64,000 nucleotides of DNA. Origin: G963677325 sp963677325. GTDB taxonomy: Bacteria > Bacteroidota > Bacteroidia > Bacteroidales > Prolixibacteraceae. The translations under genes were made by a program, and so were the position numbers. The DNA lies in contig CAXXGM010000008.1 in NCBI GenBank assembly GCA_963677325.2, positions 1-64,000 of the forward strand, given 5' to 3'. Below, one piece after another: positions 45,614 to 54,754 of the stretch (position 1 is its first letter; each line of letters starts with the position of its first letter). The notes below the pieces were generated by a model. The model ran no database searches. It saw nothing but the letters and a program-made list of their open reading frames with translations, and was not told the origin of the DNA.

Positions 45614-47653
45614 ATGAACAACCGCAGGGAATTTCTTCAGAGACTCGGATTTATTTCTTTAATTGCCGGATCAGAATCTTTGATCCCATGGAATGCTTTA
45701 GCCGGCTCTTATGCCCCTTCTGACGAAACGATGCCGTTAAAGTCTTTGTCTCCTTCTGAGATATTTTCGGTTCTTGACCTGAGTAAACCGGAAATGGCGG
45801 AAGTACAGAATGAATTAAAACAAAGGGGATCTACTGCCGCACTTTCTGCCTTATTGGCCTATTATCGTAAGCGATTTCCTGCTTCACCGGTAATACCTGG
45901 TAAAAAGTCCAAAGCTAATTCGGAAACTTTGGAAAGAGCTGACAATCTGACCAAACATATTTTTCAATGGGGGCCTTATCCCCCCGCCAATTATGGAGAA
46001 GATATTAATTGGGCGGCTGACCCTGCAGGCGACATCGAATGGATAGCCGCCATTCAACGATTCTTTTGGGTAACTGATTTAGCCAGGGCCTACGAAGCAA
46101 CAGGTGACGAACGCTATGCACAAACTTTCGTTGATTTGACACAGGACTGGATCAGGAAACATCCTCTTGAGAAAACGGTTGATTGTGTGCATCCTGTTTA
46201 TGGATGGAAAGGTTATCCGTGGTTAGACCTGCAAACAGGTATCAGGGCTGCTACCCTTTGTAATAATTTCCGGATACTTGTTAATGCTCAATCCTTTACT
46301 CCTCAATTTCTGGGCATTTTGCTGGCCAGTCTCTATGATCATCAGGTGAAAACAGAAAAGATGCCTATGGGGCGGGTACACAACAAGGCTATTTTTGAAC
46401 AGCGGGGCTTTTTCAGTGTGATACATACCTTTCCGGAATTTAAGGATAAAGAAAGATGGTTAGACATTGCCATGGGGATTACCTGTAAAAGCCTTCTGGA
46501 CCAAACCACTGGTGATGGGGTTCAGCGCGAATGGTGCGGGGGATATCATCTGGGAGTGTATAGTGATGCTATAGGGATTGAAAGCCGTGTCCGTGATCTT
46601 GGGCGGCAGATGCCGGATTCTTATACAAACAGGGTGAGGGCAATGGCGGATTATATTTTTGGAATTGCTACACCTGATCTTGGTTTTCCCATGTTTGGCG
46701 ACACAGGCAGGCCGAAATCTACCTCTAAAGATCGTAAGGCCTGGCCACTTTACAAAGTTTTATCCAATGCTGGAAATAGTTTTCACGATCCAAAATTTCA
46801 AGCTCTGGCTGATTTAGACCTGAGTCAATTGCCGGCAAATGGCACAATGGCCTTTCCAGAGGCTGGCATGTATGCCTTTAGAAGCGGTTGGTCAACAGAT
46901 AATGTTTATATGGCGCTTCATTGTTCTGCTCCTGCAATCAGCAGTCATGACACTCCTGATAATGGTACTTTTGAACTTTATGCCTATGGACGATGGCTTA
47001 TGCCCGATACCGGTTTTTTTACTTACGGACATGATGCGAAAGCCAGAGCATGGCACAGACAAACAAGGGTACACGCCACTCTCACAATAAATGGTAAAGA
47101 TACTCTTACAAAAGGCCGGCAGTTATTTTGGGAATCAAATACTGATAATGATATTTTGTGCGTAGAAAATCAATCTTATCAGGATTTAATACACCGGCGC
47201 ACTGTTTGGTTTTCGGGGAAGAAGAGTAAAATGCCATTCTTTGTTATCGTTGATGAAGCAAGGGGTGAGGCCCAAGGAGATCCAGAACTTCATTTTCCAA
47301 TGGCCCCCGGTGTGGTGAAGGTGGACAGTGAAAATGGACAAATAACAACCGGATTTGATGACGCTAACCTTTTGATACAGGTGAAAGGTATAAATCCAGT
47401 AGATTTAACTAAGGAAGAAGGATGGACAGCCCCTGAATATGGGGAAAGGGAGCCGCGCACTTCAGTAAATGCTGTTTATAAAAGAGATGTGGAACCAATT
47501 GCATTCATATCAATTTTAGTACCTTACGAGGGAAAGACAGCGCCTGTTTGCCAAATACTCAGCGATCCCGCACATATTGCCACAAAGGAAGGGCTTATAG
47601 AAATTAAGGTGGAGATTGCAGGACAAAAACATCTTTTCAGGAGAAAAATATAA
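45614..47653 (+). CDS. Heparinase III-like polysaccharide lyase (heparinase II/III family, PL12-like)
   Basis: 679 residues with a Tat/Sec-type signal (NNRREFLQRLGFISLIAGSE). The alpha/alpha toroid spans about 90-390 and includes NYGEDINWAADPAGDIEW and GWKGYPWLDLQTGIRA; MGRVHNKAIFEQRGF carries a conserved Asn and His. The beta-sandwich starts about 415 with the family motif HDTPDNGTFELYAYG (His445, Asn450). This order is that of PL12 heparin-sulfate lyases. It should cut uronic-acid-containing polymers by beta-elimination in the periplasm. It differs from the 917-residue lyase of PUL 1, so the two loci probably target different linkages. Confidence 0.85.
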   Translation: MNNRREFLQRLGFISLIAGSESLIPWNALAGSYAPSDETMPLKSLSPSEIFSVLDLSKPEMAEVQNELKQRGSTAALSALLAYYRKRFPASPVIPGKKSKANSETLERADNLTKHIFQWGPYPPANYGEDINWAADPAGDIEWIAAIQRFFWVTDLARAYEATGDERYAQTFVDLTQDWIRKHPLEKTVDCVHPVYGWKGYPWLDLQTGIRAATLCNNFRILVNAQSFTPQFLGILLASLYDHQVKTEKMPMGRVHNKAIFEQRGFFSVIHTFPEFKDKERWLDIAMGITCKSLLDQTTGDGVQREWCGGYHLGVYSDAIGIESRVRDLGRQMPDSYTNRVRAMADYIFGIATPDLGFPMFGDTGRPKSTSKDRKAWPLYKVLSNAGNSFHDPKFQALADLDLSQLPANGTMAFPEAGMYAFRSGWSTDNVYMALHCSAPAISSHDTPDNGTFELYAYGRWLMPDTGFFTYGHDAKARAWHRQTRVHATLTINGKDTLTKGRQLFWESNTDNDILCVENQSYQDLIHRRTVWFSGKKSKMPFFVIVDEARGEAQGDPELHFPMAPGVVKVDSENGQITTGFDDANLLIQVKGINPVDLTKEEGWTAPEYGEREPRTSVNAVYKRDVEPIAFISILVPYEGKTAPVCQILSDPAHIATKEGLIEIKVEIAGQKHLFRRKI

Positions 47654-47692
47654 AGGGTAGATAGTTAGGAGAGCAGTATTCATAATTTCATG

Positions 47693-47744
47693 AACATATT
47701 ATTTCCCTACTTTTCTACTCCCTACTCTCCCTACTTTTTCTATC
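47693..47744. repeat. Short repeat, inverted copy of 26591-26636
   Basis: Contains AACATATTATTTCCCTACTT and CTACTCCCTACTCTCCCTAC. It lies between the lyase and FG-GAP genes and is non-coding. Confidence 0.5.
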
Positions 47745-47807
47745 AAAAGCCTGATTTATGACTGGTATAAAACTTACATTTGATTAACATCAATACACAT
47801 CAAACTT

Positions 47808-49838
47808 ATGGCAAAGATTCAATTGTTAATCTTGATCATCATTTATTTATTGAATGTAAGGGTGAGCGGGCAAACGAATGAGTATTTCAAAGCCGGCCCT
47901 GCTGTAACATTAAAATGGGATAATGGTCCGGTATCTCTGGGAATGGTTATGGACATGAGCCTGGTTCCCTTCTCGAGGAAAAATTCACAGGATTTGATGA
48001 TCAGCCGCATATGGCAGGGGGTCTTGATATACCCTAACGGACAGCAATTCTCTGAAAAAAGCCTGTTAAAAGAACCCTATTTTGCCGGTAAAGCAGGTAT
48101 TCTACTATTCCAACCAGTGGATTGGGACAAAGATGGGACCCTGGATCTAATTGCAGCTGATCGATTCGGTTTTCTTTACCTTATTCAAGGGGAAGGGAAA
48201 TATCCCAATATAAATTATGATGTTTCAGAAGCAACCATTATGAGAGATTGTTCCAATAACCTTCCTTTCAATATCCCTTATGAGAATCCCAATGCGGTAA
48301 AACCTGACAATCTGGGAGGGTATATTGATCTGAACTACCATAATTATCTGTATCCTGTTATCTATTCTTCTAAGGGTTTATTCAGAGATCTGATTATAGG
48401 AGATTGGGCAGGGAATCTTTGGTGGCTTCCCGAACACTCAAAGGGAACTGGCAAACCTTCCTATTCAGGAATAAAATACAGCAAGGAAAGCAGCAGCAGT
48501 GTGTCAGGAAGCAATTTTCAAAAGAATTTAGGATTGGATTACAGTAAACCGGCTGAGAAGATAGTTGACGAAAACGGACAACCTTTTTTATTGGGAACAG
48601 GGAAAGAGGTAAATAAAATATTTCAGGGGGCCAATACACGGCCGATCATTTATCCGGGTGAGAATGGCAATAAAGATTTGCTGGTTATCTGTGGGGGCAA
48701 CAAACAGCAATTTGTTTATCTAAAACGGATCAATTCCCCTGATGAACGGAAACCCGTTTTCAGGAACCTGGGTGAAATTCAAATTCACGGATTGGATGTA
48801 TCAAAGTTGGGTTTTCACAGTAAAGTTTGTCTGTTTAATAACAATGGGAGAAAAGATTTATTACTGGCTAACGGTAATTACCTGGCAGTGCTTAAAAATA
48901 CAGGGTGGGGGAAAGGCATTCCCGCGTTTACTTTTACTAATTGGATAAAAGGTGAAAATGCAACTGGTTCCTTTTATGCCTTTAATGACGTACTTACCGA
49001 TGAGCATGGTAAAAGATACATAGTCCATTATGGCGATTGTTCATGGAATCTGATCCCTATTGAAAACAGCAATGACGGAATCCGGCTGCATTATACCGAT
49101 TCTCTTAAAATAATGGATCAGAACGGCGTTTTTCATGTTGATGGTGAAACAGATCCCCAACTGTCACCAACCTGGGGCTATCATCGGATTACGAGATGGG
49201 ATTTTGATGGATCGGACCGTAATCACCTCATTGCAGCTACAGATAAAGGTCTTCTCTTTTTTCTTAAAGACGGTCAGAATTGTGCTAAATCAGGAAAATT
49301 TATCTTTCATTCATACGGGCCATTGAAAGATGCTTCCGGGCAAGTGATTAAAATTCATAACAGAGCGGTAGCGGCCAGTATCGATTTAAATGAAGATGGA
49401 AGAAAAGATCTGATTGTGGGTGGAATCAGTTATCAGCTTGGAATAAAATCTGATCCCAATCCTGGAGGGGGTATTTATTATTTGCTTAATCAGGGAACAG
49501 ACTCAGAAGGGCTGCCCATTTTATCTTCACCAAAGCCTTTGGATCTGGGAGTTGAATTCAAACCTCGCATGAACAGTCACGTGGGTTTGCAGGTACTGGA
49601 TCTTGATAATGATGGGAGAGAAGAGGTTGTCATTGGCTTGCAGGATCCCGGATGGGACGGAAAGATTTTTCATAAATTAAAGGGAAAGATTGCTTTGGAA
49701 TATACTGGTATGCGAGTACCGGTAAAACCGATCAATGAACATCTGCTGGATATTGATGGCGATTCACATTATGAACTTGTAAGCCCCGGGGGAGAAAGAG
49801 GCGTTGGATATTATAAAAAATTAGAAAAGATTAACTGA
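47808..49838 (+). CDS. FG-GAP/VCBS repeat protein, secreted
   Basis: 676 residues with a signal peptide (LLILIIIYLLNVRVSG). It has at least five beta-propeller blades with calcium-type loops: DWDKDGTLDL (105-114), a degenerate LIIGDWAGNLWW, DFDGSDRNHL, DLNEDGRKDL, DLDNDGREEV and DIDGDSHYEL. Such propellers bind glycans or proteins, or scaffold hydrolytic domains, but no separate catalytic domain is visible. As the last gene of PUL 2, 154 bp after the lyase, it is probably an accessory glycan-binding or lyase-like protein. Function not established. Confidence 0.78.
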   Translation: MAKIQLLILIIIYLLNVRVSGQTNEYFKAGPAVTLKWDNGPVSLGMVMDMSLVPFSRKNSQDLMISRIWQGVLIYPNGQQFSEKSLLKEPYFAGKAGILLFQPVDWDKDGTLDLIAADRFGFLYLIQGEGKYPNINYDVSEATIMRDCSNNLPFNIPYENPNAVKPDNLGGYIDLNYHNYLYPVIYSSKGLFRDLIIGDWAGNLWWLPEHSKGTGKPSYSGIKYSKESSSSVSGSNFQKNLGLDYSKPAEKIVDENGQPFLLGTGKEVNKIFQGANTRPIIYPGENGNKDLLVICGGNKQQFVYLKRINSPDERKPVFRNLGEIQIHGLDVSKLGFHSKVCLFNNNGRKDLLLANGNYLAVLKNTGWGKGIPAFTFTNWIKGENATGSFYAFNDVLTDEHGKRYIVHYGDCSWNLIPIENSNDGIRLHYTDSLKIMDQNGVFHVDGETDPQLSPTWGYHRITRWDFDGSDRNHLIAATDKGLLFFLKDGQNCAKSGKFIFHSYGPLKDASGQVIKIHNRAVAASIDLNEDGRKDLIVGGISYQLGIKSDPNPGGGIYYLLNQGTDSEGLPILSSPKPLDLGVEFKPRMNSHVGLQVLDLDNDGREEVVIGLQDPGWDGKIFHKLKGKIALEYTGMRVPVKPINEHLLDIDGDSHYELVSPGGERGVGYYKKLEKIN

Positions 49839-49882
49839 TAATTAGAAAAGTAAAAGTGTTTTCGTAATTCGTAATTCGTAAT

Positions 49883-50881
49883 TTATCCCAGCGTAGCGAC
49901 CATCACTGCCTTTATTGTGTGAACTCTATTTTCGGCCTGAGGGAAGACAAGAGAAGCATCGCTTTCAAAAACTTCGTCGGTAACCTCCATCTCCTGTAAT
50001 TCAAATTTCTGATAGATCTCTTCACCGGTTTTGGTGTTGCGGTCATGAAAAGCAGGGAGACAGTGAAGAAACTTTACCTTTGGATTTCCTGTGAGTTCCA
50101 TCGCTTTTTTGTTTACCTGGTAGGGTTGAAGCAGGGATATTCTTTTCTCCCATACTTCATAAGGTTCTCCCATAGAGACCCAAACATCCGTGTAAAGAAA
50201 ATCACAATCCCTTACTGCTTCGGCTACATTTTCGGTGATGGTTATTTTCCCTCCCGTGACTGAAGCTATGTTTTTGCAAGTATCCTGTAATCCTTTTTCT
50301 GGTTGGCAGGCCTTGGGAGCTGCGGCGCGAAAATCCATCCCCATTTTGGCAGCTCCGATCATCAGTGAATTTCCCATGTTATTTCTTGCATCACCGAGAT
50401 AAGCTAATTTTATTTCAGAAAAAGATTTGGAACTATGCTCACGCATGGTCAACAAATCTGCCAGTACCTGGGTAGGATGATATTCATCCGTTAAGCCGTT
50501 CCAAACAGGAACCCCAGCATACCGGGCAAGTTCCTCTACTGTAGATTGCTTAAAGCCGCGGTATTCAATGGCATCGTACATTGCACCTAAAACACGGGCG
50601 GTATCCTTCATGGATTCTTTTTCTCCAATCTGAGATCCGGAAGGTCCAAGGTAAGTTACATGTGCTCCCTGATCATAAGCGGCTATTTCAAAGGCACACC
50701 GGGTGCGGGTGGATGCTTTTTCAAAAATTAAAGCAATATTCTTTCCTACTAATCGCTGTTCTTCTGTCCCTGATTTTTTAGCCCATTTCAATTCAGCTGC
50801 CATTTCAAGCAGAAATTCAATCTCTGCGGGATTAAATTCCAGGAGATTGAGGAGATGCCTGTTCCGAAGATTGATGACCAT
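49883..50881 (-). CDS. argF: Ornithine carbamoyltransferase
   Basis: 332 residues. The carbamoyl-phosphate motif STRTR (57-61), HPTQ (135-138), the ornithine-binding DVWVSMGE around 233-240 and the active-site HCLP (273-276) are all present, so this is a true ornithine enzyme and not the acetyl- or succinylornithine type usual in Bacteroidetes arginine synthesis. The sequence around YDQGAHVTYLGPSGSQIG resembles the catabolic (ArcB) branch, so direction in vivo is uncertain. It stands alone on the minus strand, convergent with PUL 2. Confidence 0.93.
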   Translation of the reverse strand: MVINLRNRHLLNLLEFNPAEIEFLLEMAAELKWAKKSGTEEQRLVGKNIALIFEKASTRTRCAFEIAAYDQGAHVTYLGPSGSQIGEKESMKDTARVLGAMYDAIEYRGFKQSTVEELARYAGVPVWNGLTDEYHPTQVLADLLTMREHSSKSFSEIKLAYLGDARNNMGNSLMIGAAKMGMDFRAAAPKACQPEKGLQDTCKNIASVTGGKITITENVAEAVRDCDFLYTDVWVSMGEPYEVWEKRISLLQPYQVNKKAMELTGNPKVKFLHCLPAFHDRNTKTGEEIYQKFELQEMEVTDEVFESDASLVFPQAENRVHTIKAVMVATLG

Positions 50882-51037
50882 TCTTTACAGTTTATTTATG
50901 ACACAAATAGAATCGGTAAAATACAATCTAAATTAACAATAATTTGTATAAAAATATCTTTTCCTTACCAAAGGAATAGCAAATAAACTGAAGCCTGTGA
51001 TTTCGGTTGCCGTATTTGATCTAATAGAATCAAATAA

Positions 51038-51280
51038 TTGCTCAAAGGGCAAAATGTAGTTAGGAATCACAGGAAGAAGGGAAAGAAGCGACGCATGAAA
51101 GAAGGGAAGTTAAAAAACAGGAGCAGAAGTAAAGTAAGGGATGCTAAACAGGCTCTTGAGACCGGATTCTCGGTAGACCGGAAGATGAAAAAGTATCCCC
51201 CCAAAAGTAAAAAAGGAATTCGTGTTGTAAGCTCCCCCGGTAAGGTGAAGATTACAACGTGCTGTCAATTGTTTCCTTAA
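51038..51280 (+). CDS. Possible small basic protein (DUF6496-like)
   Basis: Up to 80 residues, very rich in Lys and Arg. The segment RRMKEGKLKNRSRSKVRDAK followed by QALETGFS resembles small basic proteins with 'KEGKLkS.sgkkVk..kQAiaIglSeA'. The start is unclear: a TTG at 51038 or an ATG at 51095, which would leave 61 residues. It lies between two minus-strand genes. Could be a degraded copy or chance; low confidence. Confidence 0.3.
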   Translation: MLKGQNVVRNHRKKGKKRRMKEGKLKNRSRSKVRDAKQALETGFSVDRKMKKYPPKSKKGIRVVSSPGKVKITTCCQLFP

Positions 51281-51288
51281 AAAATATT

Positions 51289-51582
51289 TTATTCATATTT
51301 TCTGTAGAGGCTGTTTATTATTACCGCCAGATCTAAATCGGCCTGAGTGACGGCCTTAACTGAATGCGAGGTCAGTGTAATGCTTAATTTATTATAGCTG
51401 TTGCTCCAATCAGGATGGTGATCTGATTTTTCAGCTTCCATTGCGATTGCAGTCATAAAGGAGAATGCCTGAATGAAGGTTCCAAAAGTTAAATCCCGGT
51501 GGATGCTGTTATTTTCGAAAGTCCAGTTTTTCAAATGCTGTTTCAGAAAATCGTCTGTTTCTTTCTTTTCCAATATTTTCAT
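51289..51582 (-). CDS. 4a-hydroxytetrahydrobiopterin dehydratase (pterin-4-alpha-carbinolamine dehydratase)
   Basis: 97 residues, the normal size. The signature SDHHPDWSNSYNKLSITLTS (active-site His-His-Pro-Asp-Trp at 55-59), then HSVKAVTQADLDLAVIIN, is diagnostic. The enzyme regenerates the pterin cofactor after aromatic amino-acid hydroxylation; some homologues serve only in other pterin pathways. Cytoplasmic. No hydroxylase gene is adjacent. Confidence 0.93.
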   Translation of the reverse strand: MKILEKKETDDFLKQHLKNWTFENNSIHRDLTFGTFIQAFSFMTAIAMEAEKSDHHPDWSNSYNKLSITLTSHSVKAVTQADLDLAVIINSLYRKYE

Positions 51583-51822
51583 TTTGATTCTATTTTAATG
51601 TAAATGTCTTTGGATGAAAACAAGTAAAGTTTGGTTTTGTTTATCCGAATTTTAATTTACCGGAGAAAAGTATTGGGGATCAATATTTATAAAAAAACGG
51701 GGTGTGAGCTTTACTTTTTTAGGGGAAAGTAATCTGGACCTGGAAACAGAAAGGGTAATGGGTTTGTCAAATTTGTTTTTGAAGATGATAAACCGATTAC
51801 CCTTTTTAATCAAAGGATTTAT

Positions 51823-53325
51823 TTAATTTTTAGGCAAACCCTGATTCTTTATGACCCTGTTAATAAGAGAAGGTTTGATGTACATGTTTTTTGAGAAAGG
51901 TTTTAAATCTCCTGAATCAATAAGTTTTTTAAAGGAAATGGATTTCAGCATGAGCCCTTTCTGAGGTAAGCCTTTGATATCGTTTAATGCTGCCTGTAAG
52001 AGGGTTTCATTCGGATCACCGAAAGGGAGCATCAGACCAGGGTCTTCCTCGGCCCGAATGTCCGGGGATAAGCCATTGACATAATCCGTGACTCCCTGGG
52101 AATTGGCAATTTTAACCACAATGGGCTGCATCGTCCATGGATCCTGCGTGTTTACGACTCCTTTGGAATCCATATCCCGGAGTGTTGTTGAGCCAACGTA
52201 TTTTCCGGTAGTTTCTATGCCAATCATTTTTACCTGCATGTAAGGTTTGAGTCCATTGATCAGCAGCTCGCTTGCCGAGGCCGTGTTATCGGAGGTGATG
52301 ACATACAGAACCGATAATCCTAAAGAATTAATGGGAGTTTCGGGAGATGTTGAGGTCTTTGCAATTTTATCAGTAAAATAATCCAGGAGCGAGGACGCTC
52401 CGTAATGTTGTACAAAATAATCCTGCAGGCCTTTGTTGTATTGGCTCTTCAAGAAAATTTTATTTTTATCGGTGCTATGGATCATGCTTGCAAGGTAAAT
52501 GGCACTTTCAACATCTCCTCCACCATCGTATCTTAAATCAAGAATGAGTTTGGAAATGGCTGCATCCTTAAATTTCTTAAAAACATCATTGAGCTGAAGA
52601 TCAAAATCAGAATTAAACTGATTATAAACCAGGTATCCTACATTCGATCCGTTCACCGACAAAACTGTATCTTTCAGGATTGGGTTTTCCTGCATCTGAA
52701 TTGCTGTAACAGTGAGCGATCTGTTATTAGGGGAAAGTTTATTATTTACAACGTTGGCGAAACTGTATTTATACTGGTCTTTTGAAAATAATAAAGACTG
52801 GTAATTCGATACTGTGATGGTTTGGTCATCAACTTTGATGAAGATATCGCCGCGTTTGATACCCGCTTTTTCTGCCGGGGAATCCTTCATTACGTATCTG
52901 ACAAATCCGAATAAATTATCGGAGCTTCCAATTCTGCCAAGCATAAAATCGATCCCGGTGGTTTTGGAATTTCCTGAAATCCAGTCTTCGATCGTTTTCG
53001 AATTATCGGCGATAAACGACCATTTATCAATTACGTTATACTTGTAAAGCAGATCGTAGAAGAGTTTCTCCGGATCGGTGTATTGATTCAGAAACTTGTT
53101 CAGAGTATCCGCATTGGCGAATTTGGTATTGGATAAATTGGAGACCTGGTCTGTCCATAAATAATAATCGTGCAGGCCATTCCAGATAAATTTGTTAGGA
53201 ACCGAGGCCTCTTTTGGCTTTTCATTAACAGGTACGCCAATCGTCGAATCTTTTTTGCAATTAACCAGCAGAAGCTGAATTAGCATCAGAAAAGATAACA
53301 GAGGTACAATATATGTTTTTCTCAT
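51823..53325 (-). CDS. S41-family peptidase (C-terminal processing protease type), lipoprotein
   Basis: 500 residues; lipoprotein signal LLLVNCKKD with Cys23. An N-terminal helical region with WNGLHDYYLWTD is followed by a PDZ domain at about 135-215 (DSPAEKAGIKRGDIFIKVDD) and the S41 catalytic domain. LDLRYDGGGD is at 262-271, the catalytic Ser in TASASELLINGL (348-359) and the Lys in ETTGKYVGS (Lys375). It degrades or trims periplasmic proteins. A single gene; no clear operon partner. Confidence 0.9.
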   Translation of the reverse strand: MRKTYIVPLLSFLMLIQLLLVNCKKDSTIGVPVNEKPKEASVPNKFIWNGLHDYYLWTDQVSNLSNTKFANADTLNKFLNQYTDPEKLFYDLLYKYNVIDKWSFIADNSKTIEDWISGNSKTTGIDFMLGRIGSSDNLFGFVRYVMKDSPAEKAGIKRGDIFIKVDDQTITVSNYQSLLFSKDQYKYSFANVVNNKLSPNNRSLTVTAIQMQENPILKDTVLSVNGSNVGYLVYNQFNSDFDLQLNDVFKKFKDAAISKLILDLRYDGGGDVESAIYLASMIHSTDKNKIFLKSQYNKGLQDYFVQHYGASSLLDYFTDKIAKTSTSPETPINSLGLSVLYVITSDNTASASELLINGLKPYMQVKMIGIETTGKYVGSTTLRDMDSKGVVNTQDPWTMQPIVVKIANSQGVTDYVNGLSPDIRAEEDPGLMLPFGDPNETLLQAALNDIKGLPQKGLMLKSISFKKLIDSGDLKPFSKNMYIKPSLINRVIKNQGLPKN

Positions 53326-53400
53326 TTTTCTTTATTACTAAAAGAATTACGAACTTAGTTAATAATTCAGTATTTGCTTTAATACGATTAAGATATTTTA

Positions 53401-53829
53401 ATGTTAATGGCTAAAATGAAATATTTTTTATTATTTGCTCTTTTATTTGTTTATCCCGGTATCAAAGCTTGTTCTCCGTTAATCCGGATGCATCCGGCAG
53501 ATAATTCCTTTAAAGTAAAAAGGTCTTTTTATCAATCCTGGATCATTGGAGAGAACGAAAAAGGGACTGATGTTGTACTGGAATTAACCGGGATTAAAAA
53601 GGAAGTAACGTTTGATTCTCTTATTTTTCGCGGAGTAAAATTAAAAGCGTTTGTTACAACTTTAAAAAAGAGTGTAGAAATCAAAGGAATAATCCCTTCA
53701 GGAAAATCGAGGATAAAAATTGATTATGAAGTCGTAAATCTTCCTGATCAGCTGATTTATCATCAGAATGGAGTACGAAAAGAATTTATGCTCAAAACTA
53801 TCAGGAGAGAAAAGACAAAGATTTATTGA
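53401..53829 (+). CDS. Small secreted protein of unknown function
   Basis: 142 residues from the first of three in-frame ATGs (53401, 53407, 53416); the signal core FLLFALLFVYPGIKAC fits any of them, and the Cys could be lipidated. The mature part is a compact beta-rich domain with no family I recognise. It diverges from the S41 protease gene and overlaps the convergent lipoprotein gene tail-to-tail by 7 bp. Confidence 0.6.
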   Translation: MLMAKMKYFLLFALLFVYPGIKACSPLIRMHPADNSFKVKRSFYQSWIIGENEKGTDVVLELTGIKKEVTFDSLIFRGVKLKAFVTTLKKSVEIKGIIPSGKSRIKIDYEVVNLPDQLIYHQNGVRKEFMLKTIRREKTKIY

Positions 53830-54431
53830 ATTGTTCTTTTCCACCATTTATGTTTTAAAAAAGCGGATTTGGTCATGCTTACTCCCGGGGTATTGTCATA
53901 ATATTTCAAGGTTCCCTTGTAATAACCTGTAATCCCCCGGCCATTATTGAGAGTACAATTAAAGGTAATCTCATAGATTGTACCTGCGCTTTTTACTGAA
54001 ATTACCCCGGCAGTAATTTCCTGATTTATTCCCTGGTTGGTAGTGGTATTGTAATTCAAAATAACATTCCCATAATCAAAGGTTCCCGGATTCCCGGTGC
54101 TATCTTCATCAAAGGTGTAATCTCCAACGCTTAGTGCAGCAGATCCGGTTGTAAACATTTCAAAGTTTATCCCATTTCCTGTTCCGGATATTGAATCGAT
54201 CAGATTATCGGTTTCATGGATAACCAGCCCGGAAGACAATAAGGTTAAATCAAGGTTATTGCCCGTATTGTGTATTTTCCCATAGTTTTCCAAAACTCCT
54301 TTGTCAATATTGTAAACCTGATTCTGATAAGTAATTGAATTTTGTGATGTTGTGTTGTTATCTTTCAGACATTGAATGAGGAAAAAATTTATTGCTGTCA
54401 ATCCTAATAAAAGTTGAAATATTTTTTTCAT
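53823..54431 (-). CDS. Hypothetical beta-rich lipoprotein
   Basis: 202 residues; lipoprotein signal with IQCLKDNN (Cys21). The mature part is rich in Gly, Asn and Thr, with alternating strands (YEITFNCTLNNGRGITGYYKG), as in many Bacteroidota surface lipoproteins. I cannot assign a family. The 323-bp gap that follows (54432-54754) shows no gene or clear element. Confidence 0.6.
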   Translation of the reverse strand: MKKIFQLLLGLTAINFFLIQCLKDNNTTSQNSITYQNQVYNIDKGVLENYGKIHNTGNNLDLTLLSSGLVIHETDNLIDSISGTGNGINFEMFTTGSAALSVGDYTFDEDSTGNPGTFDYGNVILNYNTTTNQGINQEITAGVISVKSAGTIYEITFNCTLNNGRGITGYYKGTLKYYDNTPGVSMTKSAFLKHKWWKRTIQ

Positions 54432-54754
54432 TTCTTTAAATTTTAAATGATTACTGAATGAATTGATTAATTAATTGGAGCGCTAAACGTCAGATTTTTC
54501 AGGTACAAACATGTCTATTTACAAAAATTTCATTTATAACAGATTTCCGGTCCAATTGGTTTTAGGAAATATAGAAATATGAGTCAATGTTGTTTAATTC
54601 CCAATTGTTGAATCCTATCCGGGTTCGGGGTTACTGCCTCAAATCATAAACTCCGGGCTAAACAACAATGAAATATGAATGATGAACAATTTAATGATGA
54701 TCTTTTCACATGAGATTTAAAAAGAATTATAACTATATTTAACAAAAAACTATT

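Noticed and set aside
49861..49885. TTCGTAA tandem units at the end of the PUL 2/argF spacer as an attachment site
   Set aside because: It is a short simple repeat, with no integrase, tRNA or matching second copy.
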